Part shown: positions 1 through 6,918 of the stretch, in pieces
Position numbering within the stretch: the first letter of the stretch is position 1
How the letters are laid out: every line of letters starts with the position of its first letter
Assembly (NCBI GenBank): GCA_005773095.1
Contig: SXHT01000108.1
Location: 1-18,948 of the forward strand
Source of the DNA: Planctomycetaceae bacterium
GTDB taxonomy: Bacteria; Planctomycetota; Planctomycetia; Pirellulales; PALSA-1355
Length of the DNA: 18,948 nucleotides
Direction: 5' to 3'
Program-made: the position numbers and the translations under genes
Notes under the pieces: generated by a model
Databases searched by the model: none
Told to the model about the DNA's origin: nothing
Seen by the model: only the letters and a program-made list of their open reading frames with translations

Positions 1-2
1 AT

Positions 3-77
3 GCCGGCCGGCACAGCCGGCCCTCCTTGCAGTTGAGTGATGTCGCCAGGCCGGCCGGCACAGCCGGCCCTACTTGC
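3..77. repeat. Pair of 28-nt palindromic direct repeats (REP-like)
   Basis: Positions 3-30 and 50-77 are the same 28-nt sequence with one mismatch, 47 nt apart start to start. Each holds a perfect 7-bp inverted repeat, GGCCGGC-ACA-GCCGGCC, at 6-22 and 53-69. Two copies of a short intergenic hairpin next to a gene end are typical of REP-type elements. Two units with one short spacer are not enough to call a CRISPR array, and no cas gene is present. Confidence 0.6.
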
Positions 78-161
78 CAACTACGTATACTTGCAGAGTC
101 TTGTGGATCGGCGAATGGTCAGCACAATCCCGACCTAACGCGGAACCCCTGCCTTCTGAAA

Positions 162-187
162 CCTGCGCCCTGCGCCCTGCCCCCTGC
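162..187. repeat. Short 7-bp tandem repeat (CCTGCGC)n
   Basis: Two exact CCTGCGC units are followed by a CCTGCCC unit and a partial unit beginning CCTGC, all in 7-bp register. It is low-complexity intergenic sequence and no function can be assigned. Confidence 0.5.
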
Positions 188-200
188 TTGGGTGCCTCCC

Positions 201-1619
201 TCACGCCGCCGGGCCGATGGCCGCCGACTTGCGGAGTTGCTCGACGTAGAGTTCGAGCAGCCCCGCGGTATCTTCCATGCGAAAGGTGTGGGGGTCGCAG
301 CGCAGCGAGATCGTCAGCCGACGATCGTACTGCGAAATGGAGAACGCGGCTCGCATCTTTGGTCGTAGCGGCGGCACGCCGGTAATTTCCTCCAGCACCA
401 GATTGCCACAGATAACTCGCCCGGATTGCCGCGGAAGCTGGGCCGTGAATCGCCGGCTGGGATCGGCCGGATTGGAGAGCACGGCTGTCGCCAGGCACAG
501 ATTGCGCGACAGGGCAAAAGGCAGCAGCCACCGCACCTTCGAAGCCACGTAAACCATATCCATGAACGCGCCCCCCGCCCCCCGCGCTTTGATCTGCGCC
601 GTCTCGTCGCGAATGCTCGTCAACAACTCCTCGGGCAAGGCACAGTCGCGCACGTTGCGTGTCAAAAAAGTGCAACCAGAAAGATTGGTCGCCGGCATTT
701 CAAAGTCATCACCGTCGCGCAGGTCGGTCGGCATCAAAATTCGCAACCACGACCGTCCGCGCCAGGTCCATGGCCAGTGACGACGGGACTGCTCCCGCCG
801 GTTCCAACGCTCCAAGGTAAGGAACAGGTCGCGCAGCAGCAGATCATTGAACGTCACGTTTGAGCGAACGGCGGCATCGCGCAACCGTTGATGTTCGTTG
901 CGATCGAACGATTGACACAAGAATCCGGGGAAGTCCTCGGCCCGATTTCTGTCCCCTGCAGCCGAAACGGACGGCCGCAGCGGAGCAGGCAGACGGCCCA
1001 AGAGTTTGCTGAATTCCTTGATCGCCCGTCGCCGCAATCCGCGCTTGGAAGTGGCCGCAGCGCCGAAGCTGCGATGCTTGCGAGTCCGCAGCAGCGTCGA
1101 GTCCATGGCGGCCAGGCTGGGACACTTGCCGACGGTGGTCGTGCGCATCCCGTACCCGGCCAGCAAGTCGCCCAGAAAGCGGTAGGCGCCGGTGCCGTCG
1201 CAACAGGCGTGGTGAAATTGGAGCAGCACCCGCGCCCCTGCGCCTCCCTGCCGAACCCACACGCGGAGCCCAATTTCCTTCGTCAAGTCGATGCTTTCGC
1301 CGGCCGGGCACGCGATGGGTGTCTCCTCCGCTCCCCAGTCCACTGCAGGTTTTTGATCGGAGGCCAACATCCAACAGGGCAAGGCGCCCTTGCCGGTTGC
1401 GATTCGGGCCCTGAGCAGCGGATGCCTGGCGGTTGCCTCGTCGAGCGCTTCCTCAAAGGCTCCGCGATTGATTTGGCCGGACAATTGCGCCTGGACGACG
1501 AAACTCATCGGATAACCACGATGGTCGTCCGCGAGCATGTAGATTTCGATCGGACTCAGGTGCAGCGGAAAGAGCCGCAGTCTCGTGGCGGAGCGGTCGA
1601 TGGTGGCTGGCTCATACAT
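201..1619 (-). CDS. Stand-alone condensation-domain-like acyltransferase
   Basis: This is a 472-residue protein related to the condensation / wax-ester-synthase / alcohol O-acetyltransferase fold. The diagnostic HHxxxDG active-site motif is complete at residues 136-142 (HHACCDG); its second His is the proposed catalytic base in this superfamily. The N-terminal segment around residues 22-40, with SPIEIYMLADD followed by YPMSF, is the usual opening of single-domain members. A PTDLR segment in the C-terminal half fits the second subdomain. There are no adenylation or carrier domains beside it, so it is not part of a multimodular peptide synthetase here. It lies 188 nt downstream of imuB on the same strand and might be read through from that cassette. 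The start at 1619 is taken because conserved sequence begins within about 20 residues; the ribosome site is weak. The acyl donor and acceptor are unknown. Confidence 0.75.
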   Translation of the reverse strand: MYEPATIDRSATRLRLFPLHLSPIEIYMLADDHRGYPMSFVVQAQLSGQINRGAFEEALDEATARHPLLRARIATGKGALPCWMLASDQKPAVDWGAEETPIACPAGESIDLTKEIGLRVWVRQGGAGARVLLQFHHACCDGTGAYRFLGDLLAGYGMRTTTVGKCPSLAAMDSTLLRTRKHRSFGAAATSKRGLRRRAIKEFSKLLGRLPAPLRPSVSAAGDRNRAEDFPGFLCQSFDRNEHQRLRDAAVRSNVTFNDLLLRDLFLTLERWNRREQSRRHWPWTWRGRSWLRILMPTDLRDGDDFEMPATNLSGCTFLTRNVRDCALPEELLTSIRDETAQIKARGAGGAFMDMVYVASKVRWLLPFALSRNLCLATAVLSNPADPSRRFTAQLPRQSGRVICGNLVLEEITGVPPLRPKMRAAFSISQYDRRLTISLRCDPHTFRMEDTAGLLELYVEQLRKSAAIGPAA

Positions 1620-1807
1620 TCAGACCCCGTGCGAGTTGGCGAATCGCCATTATCCCGGTTGCAAGCGTTGCTGCCAAGGGTGGGAGGACGATTGCAAGGT
1701 CGCAGCAACGTCGAAGATTCGCCGCCGAGGGCGAGGGGGAAATGAGATCCCAAGCTGGCTGCGGTTCTCGGAGATCGCCGGTTCCATGGCCTTGGTAAGT
1801 TTGTTTC

Positions 1808-3601
1808 TCATTCGAACACTCCGTGCCAGAACCAGCGCTGGTCGGCCAGGCGGCGGAAGAGCCAGAATCGCTGGCCGGTGTGGGTTTCCACCCGGTAATA
1901 ATCGCGACGCACGCCACGCTTACGCCACCAGCCGGTTTCAATCCGCTCGGGACCCCACACGTTCACCACACGCTGCTCGCAGCCTGCGGCGCGGAAGCAA
2001 ATCGGCGGGCCTTCCGGCACAACGGCTATCACTTGCAGCGGCACGGGATCTATAAGCTGCAGCGGGCGAAGGGGACTGCACGTAGACGAGTCTCTCCGAG
2101 ACTCGCGAATGCGGCTCGGAGAGCCGCGGCTACGTGTTTTTTGCGAAACCGACTCCCGACCCCTTCCAGCCAAGGGCAAATACTGACACGCATGCTCCGG
2201 CTGGGCATCGGCAAGCAGTTGGGGTTGCAAGACGGCATTGCGACCCAAGCGGCTGGCCAGGCGATCCACCAGCGCCGCCAGGTGACGGGGCGAAGCCCGA
2301 TCGCGCTTTTCGACAAATAATGCATGCTGTTCCATCTCGAGTGGGCCCGTGGCTGCCGCGGTCAGGCGAATGGCGGTGACGGCGGCGGGCAATCGCAGCT
2401 TCTCCAACCGCAAACGGACGAGGCCCAACAGATGCTCGGGGGCCGCGCTCGCGCGAAACAAACCGACGGAGAACCGCACGCAGGGGGGGGCAGTCCCCCT
2501 TTTCTCAGCGGGCATCGAAAAAGGGGAGAGTCCCGGCTGCAAATCAAACCCCCCTTCGAGACGCAGCACGCCTTCACGACGCGCGGCTAATTGATGGGCC
2601 AGGCGCGCAACGAGCGACTCCAGCACGAAGTCGAGCATCTCCTGCCGGTCGGTCGCGTGCTCCAGCAGCCACTCGACCTCAAATTCTGGCGGCGGCTTGT
2701 GCGTCACAACCGCCTCGGGCACAAGCCCCATCGCCTGATCGAGCCGCAACAGCAACTCGAACCCAAAACGTGACGACAGCGTTTCTCGCGGCAATTGCAG
2801 GAGTTGCTCGATCCGATCAATACCTAGTTCTTCGAGACGAGCGACCGTTTCGGCCGCCAGACGCAGCGCGGCGACGGGAAGGGAGGTAAGATCCACGAGG
2901 AGCCTTCGCTGCTGGGGAGCTTGATTGTTAAACCGCAAGCGGCGCGAAGACTGGCTTGGCGCTGCTGCGTCTTGGTGCCGATTTCCGATTTCCGATTTCC
3001 GACTTTCTGCATAGTGAGCCAGTGCCCAGGCTGCTCCGATTGTTTCCGCGATCGCGATGCGGCTCGTCAACCGCCGCTCGGCGAATGCCTGTTCGATCCG
3101 ATTCACCAGCGCCGCTTCGCCGCCAAACAACGGGCCGATGCCTGTCAGATCAAGCAGCAAACTGTCTGGCCGCGGAGCATCTTCGAGACTAACCATCGGG
3201 CTGAATTGCTGGCACCAGACCGCCAGTTCTTCGAGAGCCTGGCGATCGCCGATTGTGTCATGCACCTCGACAAGCATTCGACTTGAAATTTCAGACTCGA
3301 TATCCGACCTATGCGACCTGGCGTTGCCTTCCACCAAGACGAGCGCCTCGGCCAACGGCATATTCCGACGCACGCCGGCGGATGCGGCAATGTTCGAACA
3401 GGCCACTACCTTCAAGCCCCCCTTGGCGCGGGCTTCGTAGAGCAGGATGTGCCGGTGGCCGGCGCCGGTGGCCAGAGAATTTCCTGCACGGGCACGGGCC
3501 ACGGGCACTTCAGGCGCGCTGCGAGCGGCGGCGAGGCGTTGGATAGGCCAGTTGGGCAGCCAGATGCACGCGACTCGCGGACGTGGTGTGGTTTGTTCCA
3601 T
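1808..3601 (-). CDS. imuB: ImuB-like Y-family DNA polymerase homologue (mutagenesis cassette)
   Basis: A 597-residue ImuB protein, the Y-family polymerase relative that acts as an adaptor for error-prone translesion synthesis together with ImuA and DnaE2. The N-terminal palm starts with VACIWLPNWPIQRL, where catalytic polymerases carry metal-binding aspartates, so it is probably not itself a polymerase, as is known for ImuB. A segment SLEDAPRPDSLLLDLTGIG and a helix-hairpin-helix-like region (LGIDRIEQLLQLPRETL) follow. The C-terminus, rich in W, Y and R (GWWRKRGVRRDYYRVETHTG), is the usual ImuB tail. The Met at 3601 is preferred to one at 3619 because homology begins at once; either start overlaps the end of imuA by about 90-110 nt, which suggests translational coupling. 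The frame carries extra low-complexity stretches that coincide with palindromic or tandem DNA repeats. No dnaE2 is seen in the window. Confidence 0.9.
   Translation of the reverse strand: MEQTTPRPRVACIWLPNWPIQRLAAARSAPEVPVARARAGNSLATGAGHRHILLYEARAKGGLKVVACSNIAASAGVRRNMPLAEALVLVEGNARSHRSDIESEISSRMLVEVHDTIGDRQALEELAVWCQQFSPMVSLEDAPRPDSLLLDLTGIGPLFGGEAALVNRIEQAFAERRLTSRIAIAETIGAAWALAHYAESRKSEIGNRHQDAAAPSQSSRRLRFNNQAPQQRRLLVDLTSLPVAALRLAAETVARLEELGIDRIEQLLQLPRETLSSRFGFELLLRLDQAMGLVPEAVVTHKPPPEFEVEWLLEHATDRQEMLDFVLESLVARLAHQLAARREGVLRLEGGFDLQPGLSPFSMPAEKRGTAPPCVRFSVGLFRASAAPEHLLGLVRLRLEKLRLPAAVTAIRLTAAATGPLEMEQHALFVEKRDRASPRHLAALVDRLASRLGRNAVLQPQLLADAQPEHACQYLPLAGRGRESVSQKTRSRGSPSRIRESRRDSSTCSPLRPLQLIDPVPLQVIAVVPEGPPICFRAAGCEQRVVNVWGPERIETGWWRKRGVRRDYYRVETHTGQRFWLFRRLADQRWFWHGVFE
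2081..2134. repeat. 54-bp double-hairpin palindromic element inside imuB
   Basis: The element is bounded by CGTAG (2081-2085) and its complement CTACG (2130-2134). Inside are two perfect hairpins: an 8-bp stem CGAGTCTC/GAGACTCG (2087-2105) and a 7-bp stem GCGGCTC/GAGCCGC (2111-2127), each with a 3-nt loop. Its length is 18 codons, so the imuB frame stays open, and it encodes a Ser/Arg-rich stretch at about residues 490-507 in the linker before the C-terminal domain. It resembles coding-sequence insertions of palindromic elements known from other bacteria, such as Rickettsia RPE elements. Confidence 0.6.
2485..2526. repeat. Nested inverted repeats inside imuB
   Basis: CCCCTTTT at 2496-2503 pairs with AAAAGGGG at 2519-2526 across a 15-nt loop, and GGGGG-CAGT-CCCCC overlaps it at about 2486-2499. 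In the protein this codes for roughly residues 359-372 (PFSMPAEKRGTAPP), a Pro/Lys-rich stretch that looks unlike the surrounding ImuB fold. It is probably a second repeat insertion into the gene. Confidence 0.45.
2979..2999. repeat. Three exact 7-bp tandem units (CGATTTC) inside imuB
   Basis: Three adjacent CGATTTC units lie within imuB and encode part of RKSEIGNRH at about residues 201-208. Because 7 is not a multiple of 3, gain or loss of one unit would shift the frame, so this is a potential contingency (slippage) tract. Three units are few, so the effect may be small. Confidence 0.5.
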
Positions 3602-4304
3602 GGCGGACCTCTTGTTCAATCACCCGGCCAGTTTCTTCGTCCAATTCCAACTCCACAACTCCGCCCGCAAGAGATCCCCGGGCGCGCAGCAGTTCCACGC
3701 GCAGCCGACGGCGCGAAGCCTCGCCGGGAGATCGCTCAACAGCAATCGGTTTCACCAACAATCGCAACTCGGCCCACGAGGGATCGGCGCGCACGCTTTC
3801 GGGACGCAATAGCAAGCCAATCGCACCGCTCGACTCGGCCGCCAGTTGCCAGCGACGCAACGTTTGCTCGTCGCGCGGGTACGGCCAGCCCCACACCGCG
3901 GCCACGGCGGGGGACCGCAACGATTGATCCCACGCCCAGGCATCGTCCGCGTCGTTAGTCGGACGCACAACAAGCAACGGTCGTAAATCGAGGCCCCAAA
4001 ATGCGGCGCCCGGCGGATAGAACGATCCGTGCCGATCAACAACCACGAGCGTTTTGCCTTCGCGACAGGCCTCGCGGGCAGCCAAGAGGGCCAGCGTGCC
4101 GGCCCCGCCTCCCGGTCGGGCGAATAGCCACTCCACCAGCGTGCCACGATGCAAACCCTGATCGGGCAACAAGCTGTCGAGCAACGAGCTGCCCGTAGCC
4201 AGCATGTCGTGCGAGGAGAGCCGCCGGCTGGTTTCGAGTGCCCGTACTCGCTCGGCCAATGCCCGTACCGTTTCTATTCGCTGGGATGCGTCTTGCTGGG
4301 ACAT
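3510..4304 (-). CDS. imuA: ImuA-like RecA-fold protein of the mutagenesis cassette
   Basis: A 264-residue ImuA (SulA/RecA-like) protein, partner of ImuB in SOS-type damage-induced mutagenesis. After a leading helix (residues 1-30) comes TGSSLLDSLLPDQGLHRGTLVEW, the family's usual approach to the nucleotide-binding fold. The P-loop position reads RPGGGAGT (about 63-70) without the Walker lysine, so ATP binding is doubtful, as in other ImuA proteins. LVVVDRHGSFYPPGAAFWGLDL matches the strand after the P-loop. Its last ~90 nt overlap the start of imuB, implying one transcript. It is divergent from the HD-domain gene at 4495, and the shared 190-nt gap would hold the promoter. A LexA-like half-site pair lies at 4357-4366. 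Confidence 0.85.
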   Translation of the reverse strand: MSQQDASQRIETVRALAERVRALETSRRLSSHDMLATGSSLLDSLLPDQGLHRGTLVEWLFARPGGGAGTLALLAAREACREGKTLVVVDRHGSFYPPGAAFWGLDLRPLLVVRPTNDADDAWAWDQSLRSPAVAAVWGWPYPRDEQTLRRWQLAAESSGAIGLLLRPESVRADPSWAELRLLVKPIAVERSPGEASRRRLRVELLRARGSLAGGVVELELDEETGRVIEQEVRHGTNHTTSASRVHLAAQLAYPTPRRRSQRA

Positions 4305-4494
4305 GGCTGCTCCCCCAAGGATGTGCGCGAATTATGATCTTACGTGGAGTGTAGTGTACAAATGTATTCAATAGCTGGCAATCCCGGACCCAAGAATTTT
4401 GGATTCCAAGGTTGCTCCAGCCGGCTTGTTGAAGCTAAGATTGCAGTAAGGCACCGCCTGGTTTGACGGGGCCGCTTCATGCGGCCTTGATACG
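4305..4494. promoter_or_regulatory. Divergent promoter region with a possible SOS-type operator
   Basis: The 190-nt gap between imuA (minus) and the HD-domain gene (plus) must hold both promoters. An inverted repeat TACA-AA-TGTA at 4357-4366 sits within GTACAAATGTA, which is close to the cyanobacterial LexA consensus RGTACNNNDGTWCB with two mismatches at the edges. It overlaps a possible minus-strand -35 (TTGTAC). Regulation by LexA is inferred because imuA-imuB cassettes are usually LexA-controlled; no lexA gene is visible here. Confidence 0.3.
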
Positions 4495-5172
4495 ATGGCA
4501 AACGATAAGCTGCGCCAGCAGATCGCGGCCGAGGCGGCTCGGCTGATTCAATCGCAGGAAGAAACGGCCTATTACCAGGCCAAAATGCGGGCCGCCCGCA
4601 GCTTGCGGCAAGGCTGGATTCCCGCCGAGGATCTGCCAGAAAATCGCGAAATCCGCGATCAACTGCAACATCGACTAACGGTCCAACCGGAGGGCGGATC
4701 CAACGATCGCTTCGCGCGGTATCACTTGCTGCTGGTGCCGCTGGAAGGCATAAAGCTCAACACGCAAGAACATCCCGAGGGAGACGCGCTCTACCATAGT
4801 CTGCAAGTCTTTGATCTGGCGCGCGACACCGTGCCCTACGACGAAGAACTGCAGCTAGCCGCCTTGCTGCACGAAGTTGGCCGAGCGATTGATTCGCGAG
4901 ATCCTGTGAAGGCAACCTTGGAATCGCTCAACGGACACATCACAGACCGCACGGCCTGGCTGATCGAACATCATTTGGAGGCGGCGTCGCTGCGAGATGG
5001 CACGCTCGGAGCGCGATCGCGGAAGCGGTTGGAAGCCTCACCTGATTTCGACGACCTGATGCTGCTCGACCGGTGCGACCGCCAAGGTCGCGTGCGCGGC
5101 GCGGCAGTGCCGGAGATCGAAGAGGCCATCGCACATCTGCGCAAACTCGCCGCCGACCATGAAGGCGAGTGA
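4495..5172 (+). CDS. HD-domain-like protein with His-Glu in place of His-Asp
   Basis: A 225-residue soluble protein, the only plus-strand gene in the window. The middle resembles an HD metal-dependent phosphohydrolase: EGDALYHSLQVFDLA gives the first His (101), LAALLHEVG gives the paired motif (126-127), IEHHLEA supplies further His (159-160) and LMLLDRCDRQGR supplies the late Asp (192). The paired motif is His-Glu rather than His-Asp, so metal binding may be altered. The order of motifs is like the HD domain of tRNA nucleotidyltransferase or dGTPase relatives, and many planctomycetes carry a stand-alone version. The N-terminal ~60 residues are helical and charged. It is convergent with the PAP2 gene, 35 nt away. 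Substrate unknown. Confidence 0.7.
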   Translation: MANDKLRQQIAAEAARLIQSQEETAYYQAKMRAARSLRQGWIPAEDLPENREIRDQLQHRLTVQPEGGSNDRFARYHLLLVPLEGIKLNTQEHPEGDALYHSLQVFDLARDTVPYDEELQLAALLHEVGRAIDSRDPVKATLESLNGHITDRTAWLIEHHLEAASLRDGTLGARSRKRLEASPDFDDLMLLDRCDRQGRVRGAAVPEIEEAIAHLRKLAADHEGE

Positions 5173-5207
5173 ACGGTCTGCGGCGGGCCCGCGGCGGGTT
5201 CGCCCGA

Positions 5208-5888
5208 TCAGGAGTGCCGTGCAATGCGCGCTGAAGATCCCGACGCCCGACCCCACGCTTCCAGCTTATTGCCGAGATAACCGAGCGATGGCAACTGGAC
5301 CGCCAGTGCGCCGACCGCAAAGCCAATCGCCCCGCCCCACAACGCGTCGCTTACAAAATGCGCGCCGGTTTCGATGCGCTGCAGCGCCACCAGCGCGACC
5401 AGCGCGGCAAACAACCATCCCCCTCGCGGATAGAGCCATGTCAGGCCCACCGCCAGGCCCACGGCGGTGGCTGTGTGCGCTGACGGGCAGCCTTGCTCGT
5501 AACTGTGTCCTGCACCCATCGGCAGCCACCCAAGGAACGTGCCGTGAACGCCGCCCAATAGATCCGCATGATGCGGTCGAAGCCGTGCAACCGCAAGTTT
5601 GACCACGTTCGCGGCCAGTCCCGCTCCGCACGCTGCGAGCATCAGCCGGGGCAATGCCCAGCGACGCACCGGATCGAGGACGACGACGGCAAGCAGAATC
5701 ACCGCCACGCCAAATCCATGTCCAAACACCTCCGACAGCGCAAGCACCTTCCCGATGCCCTTGGGAACGCGATCCGCCAAACACCAGCGGGCAATCGGCA
5801 GATCAACCGCCAGGGAGACGAAACCCAGCGCGACAAGCGTCAGACTAGCCCAAATGTACGCGCGTAACGTGGAGTGCGAATCAGCCAT
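5208..5888 (-). CDS. PAP2-family membrane phosphatase
   Basis: A 226-residue integral membrane protein with about six hydrophobic segments. All three parts of the PAP2 / type-2 phosphatidic acid phosphatase signature are present in order: KX6RP at residues 97-105 (KLAVARLRP), PSAH at 135-138 in place of the usual PSGH, and RX5HX3D at 171-181 with nucleophile His177 and Asp181. Members remove phosphate from membrane lipids such as phosphatidic acid, phosphatidylglycerophosphate or undecaprenyl pyrophosphate; sequence alone does not tell which. It lies 91 nt downstream of the extended SDR gene on the same strand and may be a separate unit. Confidence 0.85.
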   Translation of the reverse strand: MADSHSTLRAYIWASLTLVALGFVSLAVDLPIARWCLADRVPKGIGKVLALSEVFGHGFGVAVILLAVVVLDPVRRWALPRLMLAACGAGLAANVVKLAVARLRPHHADLLGGVHGTFLGWLPMGAGHSYEQGCPSAHTATAVGLAVGLTWLYPRGGWLFAALVALVALQRIETGAHFVSDALWGGAIGFAVGALAVQLPSLGYLGNKLEAWGRASGSSARIARHS

Positions 5889-5979
5889 GCTCGATGAAAC
5901 GTGGGCTGGAGGTCGAAGGGAGATTACCAGATTTCGACCGAACAGGGCAACCCAAAGCGTACGCCAGGACGATAACCGC

Positions 5980-6918
5980 TTACTTTTTCAGCTCATCCAG
6001 GAAGTGATCGGCCATGCCTTGCAGATCAAACTGCGGCCCCCATTGCCAATCGTGTCGGGCCGAACCGTCCTGGAGTCGCCGCGGCCAGCTTTCGATCAGT
6101 CGGACAGCTACGGGGTCAGGATTGAAGTCCAATCGCGCGGCGCACAATCTGTGGCGGATGCAGTCCGCGATATCCTGTGCGGAAGGCGAGATTGCCTGAA
6201 TGTTGTACACGCGCCGCGAGAGACGTTCGGCAGGCGCAATGGCAAGCCGGACCAGCGCCTCCAACGCATCTTCGACATAGATCAGCGAAACTTGTGTGCT
6301 CGGTCGGACGGGGAATGTGAACCGCCCGCATTCAACCGACTCGATAAAGGCGCGCGACGAATAAGCGCTGGCGGCGCCAGTCGGGGCGAATCGGGAGATG
6401 ACCGCCGGCAGTCGCAGACAGCGAAAATCGAGTCCCTGACGGCGGTGGAAATACAGGCCTAATCGCTCGCAGGCGACTTTTGTTACCCCATAGAGGCTGT
6501 CCGGCCATTGGGGGGCGTCTTCCTCGAGAGGATCGGCCAGTTGTCCGCCGTACGTCGCCAGCGAACTTGGAAACACCACGGTACCGACGCCATTGGCCAG
6601 GCACGATTCGAACAGCCCAAGTGTGGCCGTTGTGTTGACGTTCCAAGCCCGGCCAAGGTCGTGCTCACAGCTCGCGGATAGCAGCGATGCAAGATGAAAG
6701 ATCACGTTGGGCCGATGTTCGGCAATCAGACATGCAACCCCGGCTTGGTCCACAAGGTCGCAGTGCTTGTACTTTACGTTCGCTGGCACGACGGTGACGG
6801 GTGATTGTGCCAGATCGCAAAGCACGATCTCGTCAAAGCGCGAAGCCAATCGCCAGCTTAATTGGCACGCCAGATTTCCAGCACCGCCGGTTATCAGGCA
6901 GGTTCTCAAAACACTCAT
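5980..6918 (-). CDS. NAD-dependent epimerase/dehydratase family protein (extended SDR, threonine-dehydrogenase-like)
   Basis: A 312-residue extended short-chain dehydrogenase with an N-terminal Rossmann fold. TGGAGNLA at residues 10-17 is the NAD loop, with Ala for the third Gly. Next come HLAS at 75-78, catalytic SS at 118-119 and YxxxK at 143-147. The ending (DWQWGPQFDLQGMADHFL) is like the tail of UDP-galactose-4-epimerase-type L-threonine 3-dehydrogenases and of erythronate- or uronate-type dehydrogenases. Its start codon overlaps the stop of the upstream SDR gene by 4 nt (ATGA), so it is translationally coupled and belongs to the symporter operon. The likely role is an NAD-linked oxidation or epimerisation of the imported sugar acid; the exact substrate is not known. 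Confidence 0.8.
   Translation of the reverse strand: MSVLRTCLITGGAGNLACQLSWRLASRFDEIVLCDLAQSPVTVVPANVKYKHCDLVDQAGVACLIAEHRPNVIFHLASLLSASCEHDLGRAWNVNTTATLGLFESCLANGVGTVVFPSSLATYGGQLADPLEEDAPQWPDSLYGVTKVACERLGLYFHRRQGLDFRCLRLPAVISRFAPTGAASAYSSRAFIESVECGRFTFPVRPSTQVSLIYVEDALEALVRLAIAPAERLSRRVYNIQAISPSAQDIADCIRHRLCAARLDFNPDPVAVRLIESWPRRLQDGSARHDWQWGPQFDLQGMADHFLDELKK

Larger units (their letters stand above)
1..200. other. Non-coding, repeat-rich stretch downstream of the acyltransferase-like gene
   Basis: No reading frame here looks like a gene. The stretch holds two near-identical 28-nt GC-rich palindromic units (3-30 and 50-77) and a short 7-bp-period tandem repeat rich in CCTGCGC (162-187). 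No T-tract follows the hairpins on the minus strand, so they do not look like ordinary intrinsic terminators for the gene ending at 201. Confidence 0.6.

Noticed and set aside
3..77. Possible CRISPR array from two direct repeats
   Set aside because: Only two units with one 19-nt gap, the repeats are themselves near-complete palindromes, and there are no cas genes.
888..1745. Long plus-strand open frame (285 codons)
   Set aside because: It runs opposite to the condensation-like gene, has no recognisable domain and is explained by high GC content.
3311..3958. Plus-strand open frame of 215 codons over imuA/imuB
   Set aside because: Arg/Pro-rich translation antisense to two clear family members; a shadow frame.
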